A stretch of 64,000 bases of DNA from Cadophora sp. MPI-SDFR-AT-0126 (lineage: Eukaryota > Ascomycota > Leotiomycetes > Helotiales > Ploettnerulaceae), in the NCBI GenBank assembly GCA_020747065.1, contig JAGMVK010000028.1, positions 62,001-126,000 of the forward strand, written 5' to 3'. A model generated the notes under the pieces. The model had not been told where the DNA came from and did no database searches. It saw nothing but the letters and a program-made list of their open reading frames with translations. Position numbers and translations under genes: made by a program. The stretch's first letter is position 1; every line of letters begins with the position of its first letter. Below, piece by piece: positions 44,532 through 57,655 of this stretch.

Positions 44532-47206
44532 TTACAACTGCTGCGCCTCATCCTGCTCGACGACTGCAAGAGCCGCTTCAACAGCAGCAAACACGTCAAC
44601 ATGAAAGAAAGGCCGATTGACACCATATAACGGAACAGACTTCCCAGTGACAGTGACGTGCCCACCTTTCTTCTCATCGTACTTCGGAGCAGCACGATGC
44701 CCTGCATCACTCGTGATCTCGTCGTCCTTGGTCTGGTGTTCAACATCATACCTCGCCTTTTCCGGAGTTGTACTGTTGACAGTAGAAACAGAATCGTCAA
44801 ATTCAGCAACACTGATGATAGATTTCCAATTCAGTTCAGGGCTGTTGTTTTTAGGGTATCCGAATCCAGCCGAGGCGAGAGCTCGTCTGGTCCAGCGACT
44901 GGTGATGTTGGCGAAGTGCCATCCTACCGTTGCTGGGGAGGCGTAACGATCGAGTTGGTTGCGGACATCGACCAGGTTTTGGACGGCTGATACGTCGACG
45001 TTGTTGACTGCTGAGAAGTCGAGGATTACGGCCCGGAGGATGGGGAGGTGGGTTCGGACTTCTGCTGGTTGGCCTCGGCGAGGTCCTGGGTCATTCCATG
45101 GACGATCCTATAGAAAAATGTTAGCATTTCGAAGAATGACATGGGAGATCTGCACTTACACCAAGCTTAGCATAATTGTCCAGAGTCGTTCGTCGTGTTT
45201 CCTTGAAGATATGCTCTGTAAAGTGCTCCATGTAATGCTGCGAATTGGGGTAATTGAACCCCTCATTGAAGCGGTAGATGAAGACACCAGGGTGTGGTTG
45301 CTTGACTTGAATATCAGGGTTTGAACCATCCTTGCGATCCAAAGGCAAGAAGACGTCGCGCGCATGGCCCAAGGTGGCAGACTGCTCGCTATCGCTGCTG
45401 CTTCCATTTCGAGCTTCGAGTTTAGAGAAGCTGTCTTGCGAGAGCGACTGGATCTTGGTTCGTCCGACGAAACGACCCTTTGCCTTCGAAAGACGGAATA
45501 GCAAGAGAGCGCCTGATGTTGCGATGGTTGCGTAGATCCCGTTTTCGATGTTGGTAAAGAGCGTCACGAAGACACCGATGAAAAAGATTGGGACCTCAAG
45601 TGGTGACACTTCCCAGAACTGGTACACAACATTTGGCGGGGTAATTAGATCTCCGACAGCGTGAATGATAACGGCCGCGAGACTGGACATAGGGATGAAG
45701 AAGAACACCGCTGTCAAGGCATAAAGAGCGAGCAGAACGACGATGGCAGTGAAGACGCCTGCGAGAGGTGTTCGAACACCTGCCTTGGATTTGATGGCTG
45801 TCCTGGAGAACGAACCGGTAGCGGGGTATGCGCCAAGGAAGGGACCGAAGACATTCGTGAAACCAATTGCAACCAGCTCTTGAGAAGGATTAATAGTGTA
45901 ATTGTTGATACGGCCGAACGACTTCGATATTGCAATGTGTTCGATGAGAAGAACGATAATCGTGGCTGGAAGTTCGCTTGCGAAAGCGCTAATGGTCCGG
46001 GTCTTCATTGAAGGAGCTCCAGCATGTTGAAAGCCTGTAGACAATGTAAGCACCAACCTTGGTATAAGTTGAAATATCTTTACCTCGTGGAACTTTTCCG
46101 AGGATTCGAAAGTGAGCTTTCTTGGCATCTTTGATTCCGCGATTGACGAGCCAGCTGATGAGGATATACAACAGCAAAACAAAAGCAATTCGAAGAGTTG
46201 ACAGGAAGAAAAACGTCTTTTTCCTCGCTGGGTACCTTCTCGACAGAAATTCGAAGCCGAATCGAATGAAGTAAAGGAGGAACAGTGCAGAAACTCCCAT
46301 TGCTGCATCTAATCTGGCTTTCGGCAGTGCCTTCAGTGTGTTGATGAATACTTCATAGGCAGGACCACGATTGTTGATACCTGGAATACCGAGAAGTGCT
46401 GGAATCTGACCCACGCCGATGGTAATAGCCGATCCAGTCATGAATGCGGTGATGGCAGTGAGGGAAATCCATTCCACAATCCATCCGATCCTTGCAAGTC
46501 CGATGAACAACACGACACATCCCGCAACAACTGCGAGTGTTCTGGCAATTTCAACTGCTTCGATATCCGGGTGTGTCTTTTGGACTTTTATGACAATGTT
46601 GCCAACGAGCGTAGACATGACTGCAACTGTCTACGATGCTGTCAGCCGACTCGCTTCCAAATGAGGGAGAAGCCACTTACTCCGATAGTGATATCTTTCG
46701 ACGTAGCAAAAGCCCAGTACAAGATGAATCCAACGAATGAGGTGTAAAGTCCATACTCGGGAGGAAGCTTGGCCAGTAAGGCATACGCCATGCCTTGAGG
46801 TACCACAACGGCACCAACTGTCAAACCTGTGAAGTGTTAGAAATGTACCAAGGAGAGTGGTCCTGCCCAGATTTCTTGAGTCTTGTCATGAAGCTTAATA
46901 GCAGCCCGAAAAACGAAACTTACCAGCGATAACATCACCGGTCAACCATTGCAAATTGTATCTGGTAATCCAATTCAAGAAAGGAAAGAGATCCCTGAAA
47001 TAAGTCTTGACAGACTGTCCATTGGGTGCGATTTCCCTGAAATAATCTGCTGCAGTCGGTTCCTTCTCGATATAACTCTCGGCATTGGAAGTTGACAAGA
47101 CAGACTCTCCGCGACTGAGCGTCTCGGTGGCATCTTTGCGGTAGTCGGTCTTGATCAGAAGGCTCTTGGCCAAGGCATGGCCGACTTTGTCACTGGTTGA
47201 GGCCAT
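44532..47206 (-). CDS. SulP-family sulfate permease with STAS domain
   Basis: Five exons (47206-46924, 46826-46681, 46630-46084, 46034-45160, 45107-44532), 808 residues, typical of fungal sulfate permeases. SulP proteins carry sulfate with protons across the plasma membrane. Evidence includes the N-terminal YFRDLFPFLNWITRYN, the sulfate-transporter signature region with VVVPQGMAYALLAKLPPEYG, LYTSFVGFILYWAFATSKDI, and helices such as FMTGSAITIGVGQIPALLG and NVFGPFLGAYPATGSFSRTA. A long cytosolic C-terminus (ILRAVILDFSAVNNVDVSAV) is the STAS domain. Exons were joined by phase and by conservation (GLTVGA, GTVAVMS, GFQHAGAPS, LGDRPWND). It diverges from an alpha-arrestin, a class that directs endocytosis of permeases. 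Confidence 0.93.
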
Positions 47207-48124
47207 TTCTTGGATGAAAGAAAAGAGTTTCCAAGATCGAATGGCTGATTCTGCCAATGTGCCATGCAAAGTAGTAGACCAAGCTCTACTTATGTGTCCC
47301 ACGAATGCAAAGACGCTAGTGCATCTTCGAGGACCACCGAAGACCCCCATCATCTCCAGGCCCACAGATGGCGGGAGCTATCTTTTTCCTGACCGTAGCG
47401 CCGCTCGATTTCCACTAACGGGACGAATTGAAGGCCATATGGGGCCGCATCTCTTTCGTGCCTGTGAGTGAGAATACCGAAGAACAAAGACGCCACCATG
47501 GAGTGTGGAGTTGATGCTAGGGTTTAGTGTGATGAGGAACAAAGAATTCAGGTACCAAGCATTTCCAAGAATGAGCAATCCGCGCCAATTCTGACGTCTT
47601 AATTCCAAGCATGATAACATGAACGCCTCACTTGTCGAGAGTGGTCAATTAAGAGCCAAGCAAGCGCCTCTCAAACTTGGCGCGTTTGTTCCGCCAGTCA
47701 CAGTGGTGTATACACCCCATGTCTCGGGCACCAGAGCAATATTCAGACCTCACTATATTCTGTGCATGGATCAGCTGCAAAGTCAAAGTTTGGGAATGAT
47801 GGTGAACATCAAATCTCGCGCGCCTTTATCCCGAGGAGGTCTTTGAAAGTGTTGTCAGAATTATCATTTTTCCATGCCCAGCTTAGCCCAAGCATTGGCG
47901 AACTCAGCCTTTGGCTGTTTAGACCCTATCAATCCACCACCTGGTGCTATCTCAAAGTGCATCCAGAACCTCTTAGATGGCAGCAGGAAGCCATAATAGA
48001 GCAATCCGCGGCATGAATGTCGAAAGTGATAGATTCGAGTAATAAGGAACAAAGAAATGGTTTTGTAACTTATCTCCGGAGACTATCCACTTCACGACAT
48101 GAGAGTAAGCAGTGATCTCCCAAC
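47207..48124. other. Divergent promoter, sulfate permease / arrestin
   Basis: 918 bp without a supported gene. No TATA element was evident for either gene. Confidence 0.5.
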
Positions 48125-49563
48125 ATGAAGGTCGCCATCCAACTAGATCGCCCCATAAGCGATCACGACCCCCCATTTACCTGTATGGATTATGTGCGCG
48201 GCAGTGCTGTGCTCTCTCTGCAGCGTGCCGATGCAGTGTCCAGGGTTACTGTTATTCTTTCAGGTATGAGGGCCAATCTCGTGATCCACCCCCCCTCTTC
48301 TTTTTGAAAGCCATAGCATTCAAAGCACATGTCTAATTGCTTCTTTTAGGAACCCTCTTCAGCAGTGTTGTGGCTGCCGCGACTAACCCTCTGGATGGTA
48401 CCCTCCACGCCATGAATTCCCACAAGGTCAGTCTTGCTTTTTCCGGGCCCTTCTCCCAATTACCTAAAGGATAATAATCTGACCCTCCGATGAAGCTTTT
48501 TGAAGACAACCAACCCATATTCCCTCCACTCGACTTACCTATATCGTCAAAAGGCTTTTCACTACCCCAAGGCTCAAACGTCTTCCCATTCGTCCTCCGC
48601 TTCCCCCTCTTATCAACATGCAGCGACATGAACCATGATTGGATTAAGCACCTCAACACCACCTTACCTCCCACCACCAAAGTCCAGGCCCCCAACAATG
48701 CCGCCACGGCAGAAGCAAAATACCACTTGAAAGTCAAAGTCGAGCGGCCCGGAAGATTCAAACCTGACCTGACTTCTCAGCTGGAGCTGAAGTTCACGCC
48801 TCTAGACCCCTCATTGCCGCCTCCAATGCTGAATCCTGTCTCAGTCAGAACGTCTAGATCACTGCTACGGACGCTTTCGGGTAGTCCTCCTTCATCGCCA
48901 CCAGTATCTGATCGGCTAGATAATAGTGTCATCACATTTGAAGCGTCGCTACCGTCGCCGGCGATTCTACACACGAAGCATCACTTACCGTTGAAACTTT
49001 TCGCTGTCATCAAATCTGCTCCAAGAATACCAGGGACATCGGTCTACCTCAGAACGCTCCTTTTAAGTCTACGAACGGAAACCATCGTTACAGTCGGACC
49101 GAACTCAACCACATGGTTCTCTTCCAACGATCTTGTCAGCCTCTCTGGTCTTGATACTGAGCTAAGCGAAGGAGCTGCAGAATCGGGGGAATTGGATGAT
49201 CATCTGTGGAAAGATGCCACTGTCCCGAACATGACGCCTAGTTTCACGAGCTGTACACTTGTGCAGCAACATAGTCTCGTCATTGTAGGCGGTTTCTCTT
49301 ACGAGAAGAATGGGCCAATTCAGGTGAGACAGGCAACCTGTGGTGCTCGATCTTAGGCTGACAAGGAGACACGGACAATCAAAACATCGATCAATGTTGA
49401 CATTCATACGGGAATCAGGCCGGTTCCTAATCCAGACGATATTGTGGAAACTGTCGAGGAGATGCCATTCGTACCGTGGCGCGTCGGATCTGAGAGGCAC
49501 CTGGGGATCGTGCGAAGAAGTGATTCAATTTCGATGAACGCCCCACCACCAGCATACTCATGA
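48125..49563 (+). CDS. Alpha-arrestin-like protein with C-terminal PPxY
   Basis: Four exons (48125-48263, 48350-48426, 48496-49323, 49357-49563), 416 residues. Alpha-arrestins recruit Rsp5/NEDD4-type ubiquitin ligases to membrane transporters. The N-terminal arrestin fold shows YVRGSAVLSLQRADAVSRVT and the HKLFEDNQPIFPP turn. A second beta-sandwich has FEASLPSPAILHTKHHLPLK and SVYLRTLLLSLRTET. The last residues are NAPPPAYS, which holds a PPAY match to the WW-domain ligand PPxY. The splice joins SG/GTLFSSV, HK/LFEDN and Q/ADKETR are all in phase. No membrane segment is present. It sits head to head with the sulfate permease. Confidence 0.82.
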
Positions 49564-50170
49564 CGATCTGAACCTTCCACACAGCCATCTACAGAGTGTT
49601 GGAGCGGAATGACGACTGTTCTGGAGATTGGTCTAGGTCTGTGAATGTTATAATCGGCTGGAGGGTGTGGCACGCCATACCGAAGATCCGTGCCACCGTG
49701 TCCAATAAGAATTGATAGACATAAACTAGAGTAATGGAGACCTGGCATGGTAGTGGCGGAGCTGTCCTCGAGGTCTCAATTCAGCCAGAGTACGTCGCGT
49801 TTACGGCGGACATGAATATCATGGAAATGAAGTTATGGTTCCCCGCTGACGTTCGGGTGTCTAACCCCCGAGATGTGCTGGCCACCCATTTCGGGATAGA
49901 GGGATGTGTTTATACTTGTCACCATAAGCGAGCTTTGCATAAGCCAGCAGGCTCACAGATAGCGGGCAATGAGAACACATGCTGAAAATAGCATCTTAAG
50001 ATGATTAACAGGGATAGTCTAACCTAAGCGGATTTACCATAGCAGTTGATATGGAACGAAATAACAATGTTTCGCCCTCTTAATGCTAGTAATGTTTACT
50101 TTTCCATGACTATTCAATCCTTAAGTCTCTCAAAGTCAATATAACAGTCGTGTTCCTAGACGCACACAGA
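49564..50170. other. Convergent 3' region, no gene seen
   Basis: 607 bp between the arrestin and P450 stops. The open frame at 49734-49985 lacks supporting features. Confidence 0.5.
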
Positions 50171-51843
50171 TTAGCCTCCCTTCTTCGCTTCTTCGCATGA
50201 GTTTCGACAATTAAAAGTACAGACCTTCATCAGCGGCTTCGTCTCATCGCAAAAGACCTCAAATCGACTCGTGATTCCAGGCGAAGTATGTTCTGTCCCA
50301 GCCTTCACGCTCGTCCGGTACGTCCTATAGACCGCCGCTGTCAAAGTCGTCATTTCCGCCATCGCGAGACTACGGCACCACATCAGCATCAAAATCCGGT
50401 TTTCCTGCCTTTTGAAAGAGAAAGAGTAATGACATACTGAATGCCAATACACATCCTCCCTCCACTCGAGAATGCCCAAAACCACTTCTTCATCTCCGCC
50501 ACTTCCTTCGCTTCTCCCAACCACCGATCAGGGTTGAACACCAGCGGGTCTCTGAACACCTCTGGGTTACGGTGGAGATTGTATGGCGACATGCTGACAA
50601 CGGTGTTGGCTGGGACGTGAAATCCATCAATCACGCAGGCAACCGGAAGACTCCTCGGTTCAGATGCCGGAAGCGGTGCGTATAACCTGAGAGTCTCCTT
50701 GATAACCGCATCGAGATATGGCAGTTTATCCGTCGCATTCGCCGTCGGAACGCCTCTGGAATCCAACATGTCGTCTGACATGGCGCGTAACTCGTCTGCG
50801 AGCTTTTGCTGGAATGTTGCGTTTTCGGGGAGGGAGAGAGCCCAGATTAGGAACATGAGACTGTCGCTTGTGGTGTCGACGCCGGCGAGGAAGTGGTCTG
50901 CTACTTCGGATGCGATTTCGAGGTCTTGAAGGCCGCCTGCTTTTACGGAGATGTGGTGGTCTGCTAGACGGCCGATGATGGTGGATTGTTTGAGGGTGGT
51001 CTTTTCGCTGGGTGATGTGGCGCTGAATTTTTGGGATGAGGCGAGTGCGTGGTTGCGGATTCCTGTGTAGACGGTTGGTTTTGCTTGGGGGAGCAGACCG
51101 AGGGAAGAGATGATGTGCTCTGAGAGTCCGGTTCGTGTCATGAGCCATTTGGTGTAGCGTGGTAAGTGAACCGCGGACCAAGCCAGTTTTCGTCTCGAAG
51201 GATCTAGGACATCATTTAAAATCGTCCGATCTGTCGTCGAGCCCGTGAGAGAGGACGTCCCGCCATGTTCGGGTCCGTAAAGGAAGTGCGTGATGTTATC
51301 AAGCGAGTAATAATGCAAACTCGAGAACGTCTCACTCGCCGTCTCAGGATCCTTCTCAATCAATTGCATGAACTCCCAAACTTTCTCTTCAACGACAACT
51401 GCAGATGACTTCAGGATGCTTGACTTGGAATATGCATGATTCAGCAGCTTCTTCCTCTCCCCATGCTCCTTCACGCCCGCAAATGTGAAGAGATTCTGGT
51501 GGCCGTAGACGTCGAACATGCGATAGAAGGACGTCCTTTCAGACCCGCTGCCGGCTCCGTAAATGGTTTTAAGAGCTGTGATGCTGTTGAATGAGATCTC
51601 GTTTGGGCCGATCCTGACGACGGGTCCGTACTTTTGATGGAGTTGGTAGATCGATCTCGTTCGGATACCACGCCAGTCATCATATGCGAGTCGCCATTTT
51701 GAGGACGCGTAGGATTTAGGTCCTGGAATGTGTCTGAGACGCAGAAAGTTGGAAACAACACGAAAAAGGATGAAGATGATTAGAATGGCCAGAAACCTGA
51801 TAAGGATAGCGCTGCTCGCTGCGACGATTTCTGAGGCTTTCAT
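50171..51843 (-). CDS. Cytochrome P450 monooxygenase
   Basis: Two exons (51843-50438, 50369-50171), 534 residues. An N-terminal hydrophobic anchor (IRFLAILIIFILFRVV) is followed by a proline-rich hinge (RHIPGPKSYA), as in ER-bound microsomal P450s. The I-helix oxygen-activating motif reads AGVDTTSD. The K-helix ExxR is in KETLRLYAPLPASEPR, the PERF-type FNPDRWL follows, and the haem loop FSSGGRMCIG supplies the Cys465 thiolate ligand. The intron just after this Cys joins GI to HLAMAEM and restores the L-helix. The family cannot be fixed by eye. The substrate is unknown. The C-terminus is slightly unusual (NSCEEAKKGG), so the last codons are less certain. Confidence 0.92.
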
Positions 51844-52759
51844 TTTCGGTGATCAGCGAATTGAGCAGTCCGACATTCGCAGAGAGGGAGTTTTGGGGTT
51901 TAAGAATAGATCGAAGATCGATGGCCAGTTGAAGCTGGCTAATTGGAAATGTGAACATTATTGTAGTTTATCGGATACGGAGTTCAAAAAGGGTGGGGTG
52001 GCTCAACCCCACTTTCTTGAAGCGGTAATAAGTTCCTTACTTTGATGCTAATCATACTTGAGATGCATTTAAAGTGTGCCACATAATGTAGCCTCGTTAA
52101 TACAAATGTCTTTCTCTCGTGATAGAGTTCTTTCATACGCTGACCTCGCTTCATCGAAACAAGTCAGGGATGATGTTTAACGAGAGAAGTTGATGGGATG
52201 GACTGTCGCGAGGAGACAACAATGTGAATGGGACCCAAAAATGCAGCATTCTGGGAAGTATGCATTTAATGTCAAAATCATGGATTACGGGGATCCAACA
52301 TCCTTCCATGTAAAATACTAACCGGGCAGTAACGTGGAAAATCGCATATCACGTGAAACTCATCCGCTCAGACCAGAACCTTGATTCTTTACGAGCCTTT
52401 CTCTTACTAAGAGGAGAACGTCTCGTTTTGTTTCGGAATCGATTTTATGCTACTCTTACCCTGAAACTACTCGGTTGGGACTTCTGGGCCAGAAAATCAC
52501 GTGGTGTTTACTTTCCCTCTCAGCAATTTCGCCTCAATGCTGAGTGAGTCTTTGCGGCCTTCAGTACTAAAAATGAAAAACAAGACATCTGAAGCCTATG
52601 TAATGACATGAACGGTATCAATTTGCCTCGGAGGCTTTCACAGTTGGGCTTGAAAGCTGTAACAGCATGCGCTTGAATTCATGCAGTCGTCTCATTTTAC
52701 CAATCCAATCCAACAAGCTCCACCACACTCACCCGATCCACTTACACAATCCCCTCCAC
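51844..52759. other. Intergenic, P450 promoter region
   Basis: 916 bp without a supported gene. It comprises the P450 upstream region and the 3' flank of the Gfo/Idh/MocA gene. Confidence 0.5.
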
Positions 52760-54197
52760 TCATTCCCAATCACAAGGCACCGTAATCCCCCTCTCATGCG
52801 ACTCTCTCGCCATCTCCATAACCCTAATCCCATCCCTCGAGTCCCCCGGATCAACAACCACCTTTCCACCCCTCACAGCATCCACCACATCCTCATAATA
52901 CCCCCTGATCCAGCCCCTCACAGCAGGGTACTTACCCACCCATTTGCCTTTTTCGGCGTTGTGGGTTTGGCTGGGGTGGAATTGCGTGTAGGTGGTGAGT
53001 GTGCCGTGGAGGCTTGAGTCTTCGATGCCGAAGGAGGGGTCGGAGGCGGAGAGGCCGGATATGGCGTGCGCTTCTTGGGGGTCGGTTCCGTACTGGGGTG
53101 AGGAGGGGTGTTAGCTGGATGCGCTGTGATAGTAGAGGACGACGTTTAATGAGGAGAGCACGAGATGGAGATTCAGAAATAAGGGGGAATGTGGATGTGA
53201 ATACCTTCATGAACGACCCCTCCGTCCCGCGAACGAAATAATGCAATTGCTCCTCCATACACGTCTTAATCGTCGTCTTGATCGTCACCAGCAGCTTACT
53301 CTCATACTGCAAAATAATCGTGAACGTATCTTCAACCTCACTATCAGCCTCTCGCAAATCCCGAAGAAAAGCTGTGACGGACTTAGGTCTGCCGAATAAC
53401 ACCAGAGCTTGGTCGATGGAGTGAGATCCTAGATTTATCTCAGTCTGGATTTTCTTTGCGTGCACAGAGGGAGGAGTGAAGGGGGAGACTTACCGAGTCC
53501 AAACATCATGCCGTCGCCTGGGGTGTATTTCTTAGCCGACATGTACTTCATCCAAGGTGGATTCTCGAAATCGTAGTGGATTTCGGCTTCTGTGATTCGG
53601 CCGAGGGCGTTCTTCGCTAGCAACTCCTTGAGAGTCAGGAAATCGCCGTCGTATCGTCGATCTGTGATTTGTTAGTAGTGAACTGCACATGCTGGACGCG
53701 AAATGTGTGGAGAAAGGAAATGAAGGAAGAGCTCACTTTGGAATGTCGTCAAAACCTTGCCTGCCTCTTTCGCAATCCCAATGAGCCGATCTGCTTCCTT
53801 GCTGGATGTCGTGAATGGTTTCTCAACAACAACTATTATACTTTCATCAGCTGACAACCCTTCGTTTCTCCTCAAAATCTCGTTGTTACTCACCATGCTT
53901 CCCAGCCCTCAATGCCTTTTCCGCAAACTCAGAATGTGTATTATGATGCGTGCAAACAATCACCAGCTCAATATCTACATCTCCAAAGAATTCCTCGGAC
54001 GTGCGGTAGTGTTTAGCATCAGGATAATCAACAGTGCAATGCGTGCCTGGTTTGGCTTCGGCTGGGTTTGATGGTGCTTCTGCGCGTTGGAGGAATGCGT
54101 AGACTGAGAGGTCGGGGTTGGGGAGGATGTAGGGGAGGTGGAAGAAGCGGGCTGAACCACCGTAGCCGACGATTCCGAGTTTGATGGGTGTGGACAT
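52760..54197 (-). CDS. Gfo/Idh/MocA-family oxidoreductase
   Basis: Five exons (54197-53894, 53832-53737, 53661-53494, 53428-53205, 53092-52760), 374 residues. The family uses NAD(P)(H) to oxidise or reduce sugars, inositols and related compounds. The N-terminal Rossmann fold reads IKLGIVGYGGSARFFHLPYI, followed by VDIELVIVCTHHNTHSEFAE and the family's EKP motif in VVVEKPFTTSSKEADRLI, with the catalytic Lys. The C-terminal domain contains TFQNRRYDGDFLTLKELL and SHSIDQALVLFGRP, where D and H near the active site are expected. All four introns are short and in phase. It is cytosolic, with no signal seen. The substrate cannot be read from sequence. Confidence 0.92.
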
Positions 54198-55585
54198 TTT
54201 GAGAGGGAAGCAAGATTTGTTGATGTTCGAAGTTTTGGAAGAGGTGGAAGGAAGAGTGGTTGGGTTTGATTGTCAATAGAAAGGGAAGGTCAAGATATAT
54301 GTACGAGTCGAGACAACATTGATGTCTTAGCGGGAGAACAAATCAGGTGGAGATCATTTAGGCTATATCCCCATACGCAAAAAGTACGACCTTAGTTTGT
54401 TTTGAGGTATTTGGTCTTACCTCTGTATGGTGATGCCCTGATCAGTGCTTCCAGCAGTTCCCAAAGTGGGATGAGATGGTGGGGCTGGCGGGGTAGAAAT
54501 CCCTGCTTCCCGTGTCCAGAGCGCCATAAGATGGTAGAGGTGCAGCTTTCGCGGGGAGTTTCGGTTTTAAGAATTGGGCGCTAGTAAACCATCGAGATCT
54601 GATGTCTCGGTATGGTCAACCTCTCTTATTGCTTGGTAAGTATATCTTAGGGGTATCTTCATACTTTCGAGACCACACCTTGAATTCCTTCTATATTATC
54701 CTTACAGTACATGCTTGGCACAGAATAATGTGATGGATCCCACATTCACGGCAGTACCTAATCTTTCTGGATCTGACAATATCGCAAACAGAACCGTGAC
54801 AATGGCCTTTATAGTGTTGTCAGAGTGTGCCGTCAGTGACTGGAGAGAATGCCTCATATTTTTCGGAGAGTTGATATAAATTGCAATGACTTTCAATTTT
54901 TTTTTATATTTTTTGGGCATGGACAACATCTAGACAATGTGTACTCTCCGGGGAGGGACTTTGTCAAAATAGACCATCAGAAAAGAACAAAGTCGATATC
55001 ATATTCCTACCATGAATGATTCGTTTTCACACATCCGCGTAAACATTACTCTGACTCTGAATCAAGTGTCAATCTCAAGGCACACCTTTGTCAACATAGG
55101 AGGCTTCGCGACGACCCTGCCAAGCCATGCGTGGCGAAGTAAACGAACTCACCAACGAGATAGACTCAACGAAAGTTTGATCCCACTTCATGTGAAAATT
55201 GCCAGCAAGGCGAAAACAAGGTTAAAGTGCCCCGATTGTGGCTGGGTTTATCGCAGCAAGAAAAGTTAAAGTTGTGCCTGCAAACTTCCCTGGTTGCTTT
55301 GTGATTCGCTTGCTGATGTGATTAGTCAGCAGGCGGCGGTGACATCATTGGCCCCCTCGCCTGGCAGCGACGTGTTTTGCCTCGTCATCCCGACAGCCGA
55401 ACGAAGCTCAGCCACATACATGTAAACGAATGCATGCGAGATACGACTGACATAACCTGATCTCCTGAATATATATCCAAGTACTCTTCATTGATAGCTG
55501 GAGGCTTCACATTCCTCCATATTCACCTTCAACACTACTTCACCTCGTCTCATCTCATCTCCTCTTCTCTCACCATCAACCCAAC
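54198..55585. other. Divergent promoter, Gfo/Idh/MocA / SYLF gene
   Basis: 1.39 kb without a supported gene. It has a poly-T patch near 54899-54911 and a TATA element near its right end. The open frame at 55012-55269 has no family features. Confidence 0.5.
55468..55477 (+). promoter_or_regulatory. TATA-like element of the SYLF gene
   Basis: AATATATATC about 110 bp upstream of the ATG at 55586, followed by a CT-rich leader. Confidence 0.4.
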
Positions 55586-57155
55586 ATGCCAGTCTGGGAG
55601 AAGACCAAGCACAGCAGCAAAGCCGCCTTCGACAAAGGATGGGCAGCTTTCGAGAAGCTGGGGGCTCCAGTCAACAAGCTCACCAACAAAATCGGATCTG
55701 AAGCCTTCTGGCCTCAAGGCCTCGGTCCAGAATCTGACAAGGCAGCGCGAATCCTGAAATCATTCTGCAGTAAGCAAAACCCCACTTCTGTTCATGAGCT
55801 CTCTAACAGAAACAGAGGATGGATTCTACAAAGATGAGCCCGTCGCAAACAATCCCGCAGTGACAGGGCCAGCATCTCCTGGTCCTGCAATGACAGGTGC
55901 AGTTCCAGCAAGTGGTGCACCAGCGAGCCCTCCAACGCCGGGATTCACCAAGACTCCTGCGGAGAAGACGCCCGGGTCTCCAGGCCCAAAGAACAAGCCT
56001 AAGGTGCTTGTCAAGATCCCACAGAAAGTTATCCAGAACTGCGTCGGTCTCGCCATCTTCACAGTCATGCGAACTGGACTCTGGGTCAGTGGAGCCGGCG
56101 GATCCGGAGTTCTGATTGCCCGCAAGGAGGACGGAAACTGGGGTCCTCCATCTGGGATTTTGATCCACACTCTTGGTGTTGGCTTCATGGCCGGTATCGA
56201 CATCTACGACTGCGTGATCGTCATTAATAACCGTAAAGCGCTGGAGGCGTTCAAAACTATGCGTGTGTCTCTTGGAGGTGAACTTTCCGTCGTTGCAGGT
56301 CCACTTGGAGCGGGTGGAGTTCTTGAGGCGGAGCTGGTGAAGAATAGCAAGAAGCCTATTTTCAGCTATGTGAAGAGTCGTGGTTTGTACGGTGGTCTCC
56401 AAATCGATGGGACGATCATCGTGGAGCGGAATGATGAGAATGCGAAATTTTATGGGGAGAGACTGCCAATCTCGAATATCCTTGCTGGACAAGTCAAGAA
56501 TATTCCTAGGGAGACGAGGATGTTGGCTGAAGTCGTCAAGCAAGCGGAAGGCCGAACGGATGTCGACCCCGTGGTTCTCGAGCAAGCTTCTCATGTTCCC
56601 CCTCCTTCAGACTTGGATGTTGAGAAAATGAGCGAGCCTACACAGGATCAGAAGAACAATTTCGCACCACCACCTCATTACGACCCCGCTCACACGGGCA
56701 CAGCGGGAGTAGCGGCACATGACGAGAAGCATGGCTACACCACATACAACGATCCTAATATCTTCTCCACCCAACAACAACCCTACCAACAACCACAAAC
56801 CCCCACCGGAACAGGAACGGGACCAAACACTTTCGTCCCCCACGCGCAATCCGCCGCATCCCACACCCCCGCCGTCGACAGCGACGGCTTCCCCACCTAC
56901 GATCCAACACTCTACGACGCCACACCCCATACAACCGGCAACCAAAACCCCAACACGCAAGCGCATGCACAACCTCTAGGCCAACATCCTATAAGAACGG
57001 ATTCAGGGTTCGCTGCTCCTCCCGGGCCGCCGCCGGGATATGGCGTGCAGAGGACTGATTCGGGGTTCCCTGGGCCGCCACCGAGGTCGCCGAGAAGGGA
57101 TGGGAATGTGGATGGGGGAAAGCAGGATCCGGATGGGCCGCCGAGGTATGCTTGA
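55586..57155 (+). CDS. SYLF-domain (Ysc84/SH3YL1-like) lipid-binding protein
   Basis: Two exons (55586-55769, 55816-57155), 507 residues. SYLF (DUF500) domains bind phosphoinositides and, in yeast Ysc84, actin at endocytic sites. The N-terminal part has SEAFWPQGLGPESDKAARIL, then a Pro/Ala/Thr-rich insert. The SYLF core follows: KVLVKIPQKVIQNCVGLAIF, GLWVSGAGGSGVLIARKEDG, and GGELSVVAGPLGAGG with YVKSRGLYGGLQIDGTII. The C-terminal 170 residues are disordered, rich in Pro/Gln/Thr, and repeat RTDSGF with PPGPPPGYG and FPGPPPRSP, possible SH3-binding sites in place of a terminal SH3 domain. It is probably cytosolic, at cortical membranes. Confidence 0.92.
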
Positions 57156-57655
57156 ATGATAATGGAGGAAGGTACGGAAGAAGGGATTGAGGAAAGTATG
57201 GAGGGGGAAAGGATGAATGGAGGAATGATGAAAGGAATTTGGGGATTTGTTTAGAGTGGTGATGTTTTATATGATATCAGGCGGCTGAGCGTTGCATTTT
57301 GCTTTACTTTTGTAGGTGGTTCCTTGCGAATAGAATTTGCAGAATACCTCAAACCCTCTTTTAACTTCCTCCTATGGCTTAAGGATAACTACTCCTACCC
57401 AGCCACATCTACAAATTTCTTTCTCATCGCCTCTCATCTCCTTATTCTCCAAAACCCCCACCCCAACCATTCCTCCCTTCCTCCCCCCCTTACTCCCTTC
57501 TTTCCTCCCAACCAGAACAAACTCAAACTAGCAATGTAACACACCAGGGTATATCCATCCATCCATCCATCCATCCACTTATCATACAACACATATCAAA
57601 CACACATCCAGCACCAGCAAACCTCACTCTTCCCCTTCCTCAGAACCCCTCGATA
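57156..57655. other. Convergent 3' region with CCAT microsatellite
   Basis: No gene. A (CCAT)n run of about six units lies at 57552-57577, flanked by pyrimidine-rich sequence. Confidence 0.6.
57552..57577. repeat. (CCAT)n microsatellite
   Basis: About six consecutive CCAT units in the 3' region between two convergent genes. Confidence 0.85.

Noticed and set aside
55012..55269. 85-residue frame with a CPDCG pair
   Set aside because: A single Cys pair with no domain context, lying in a promoter region.
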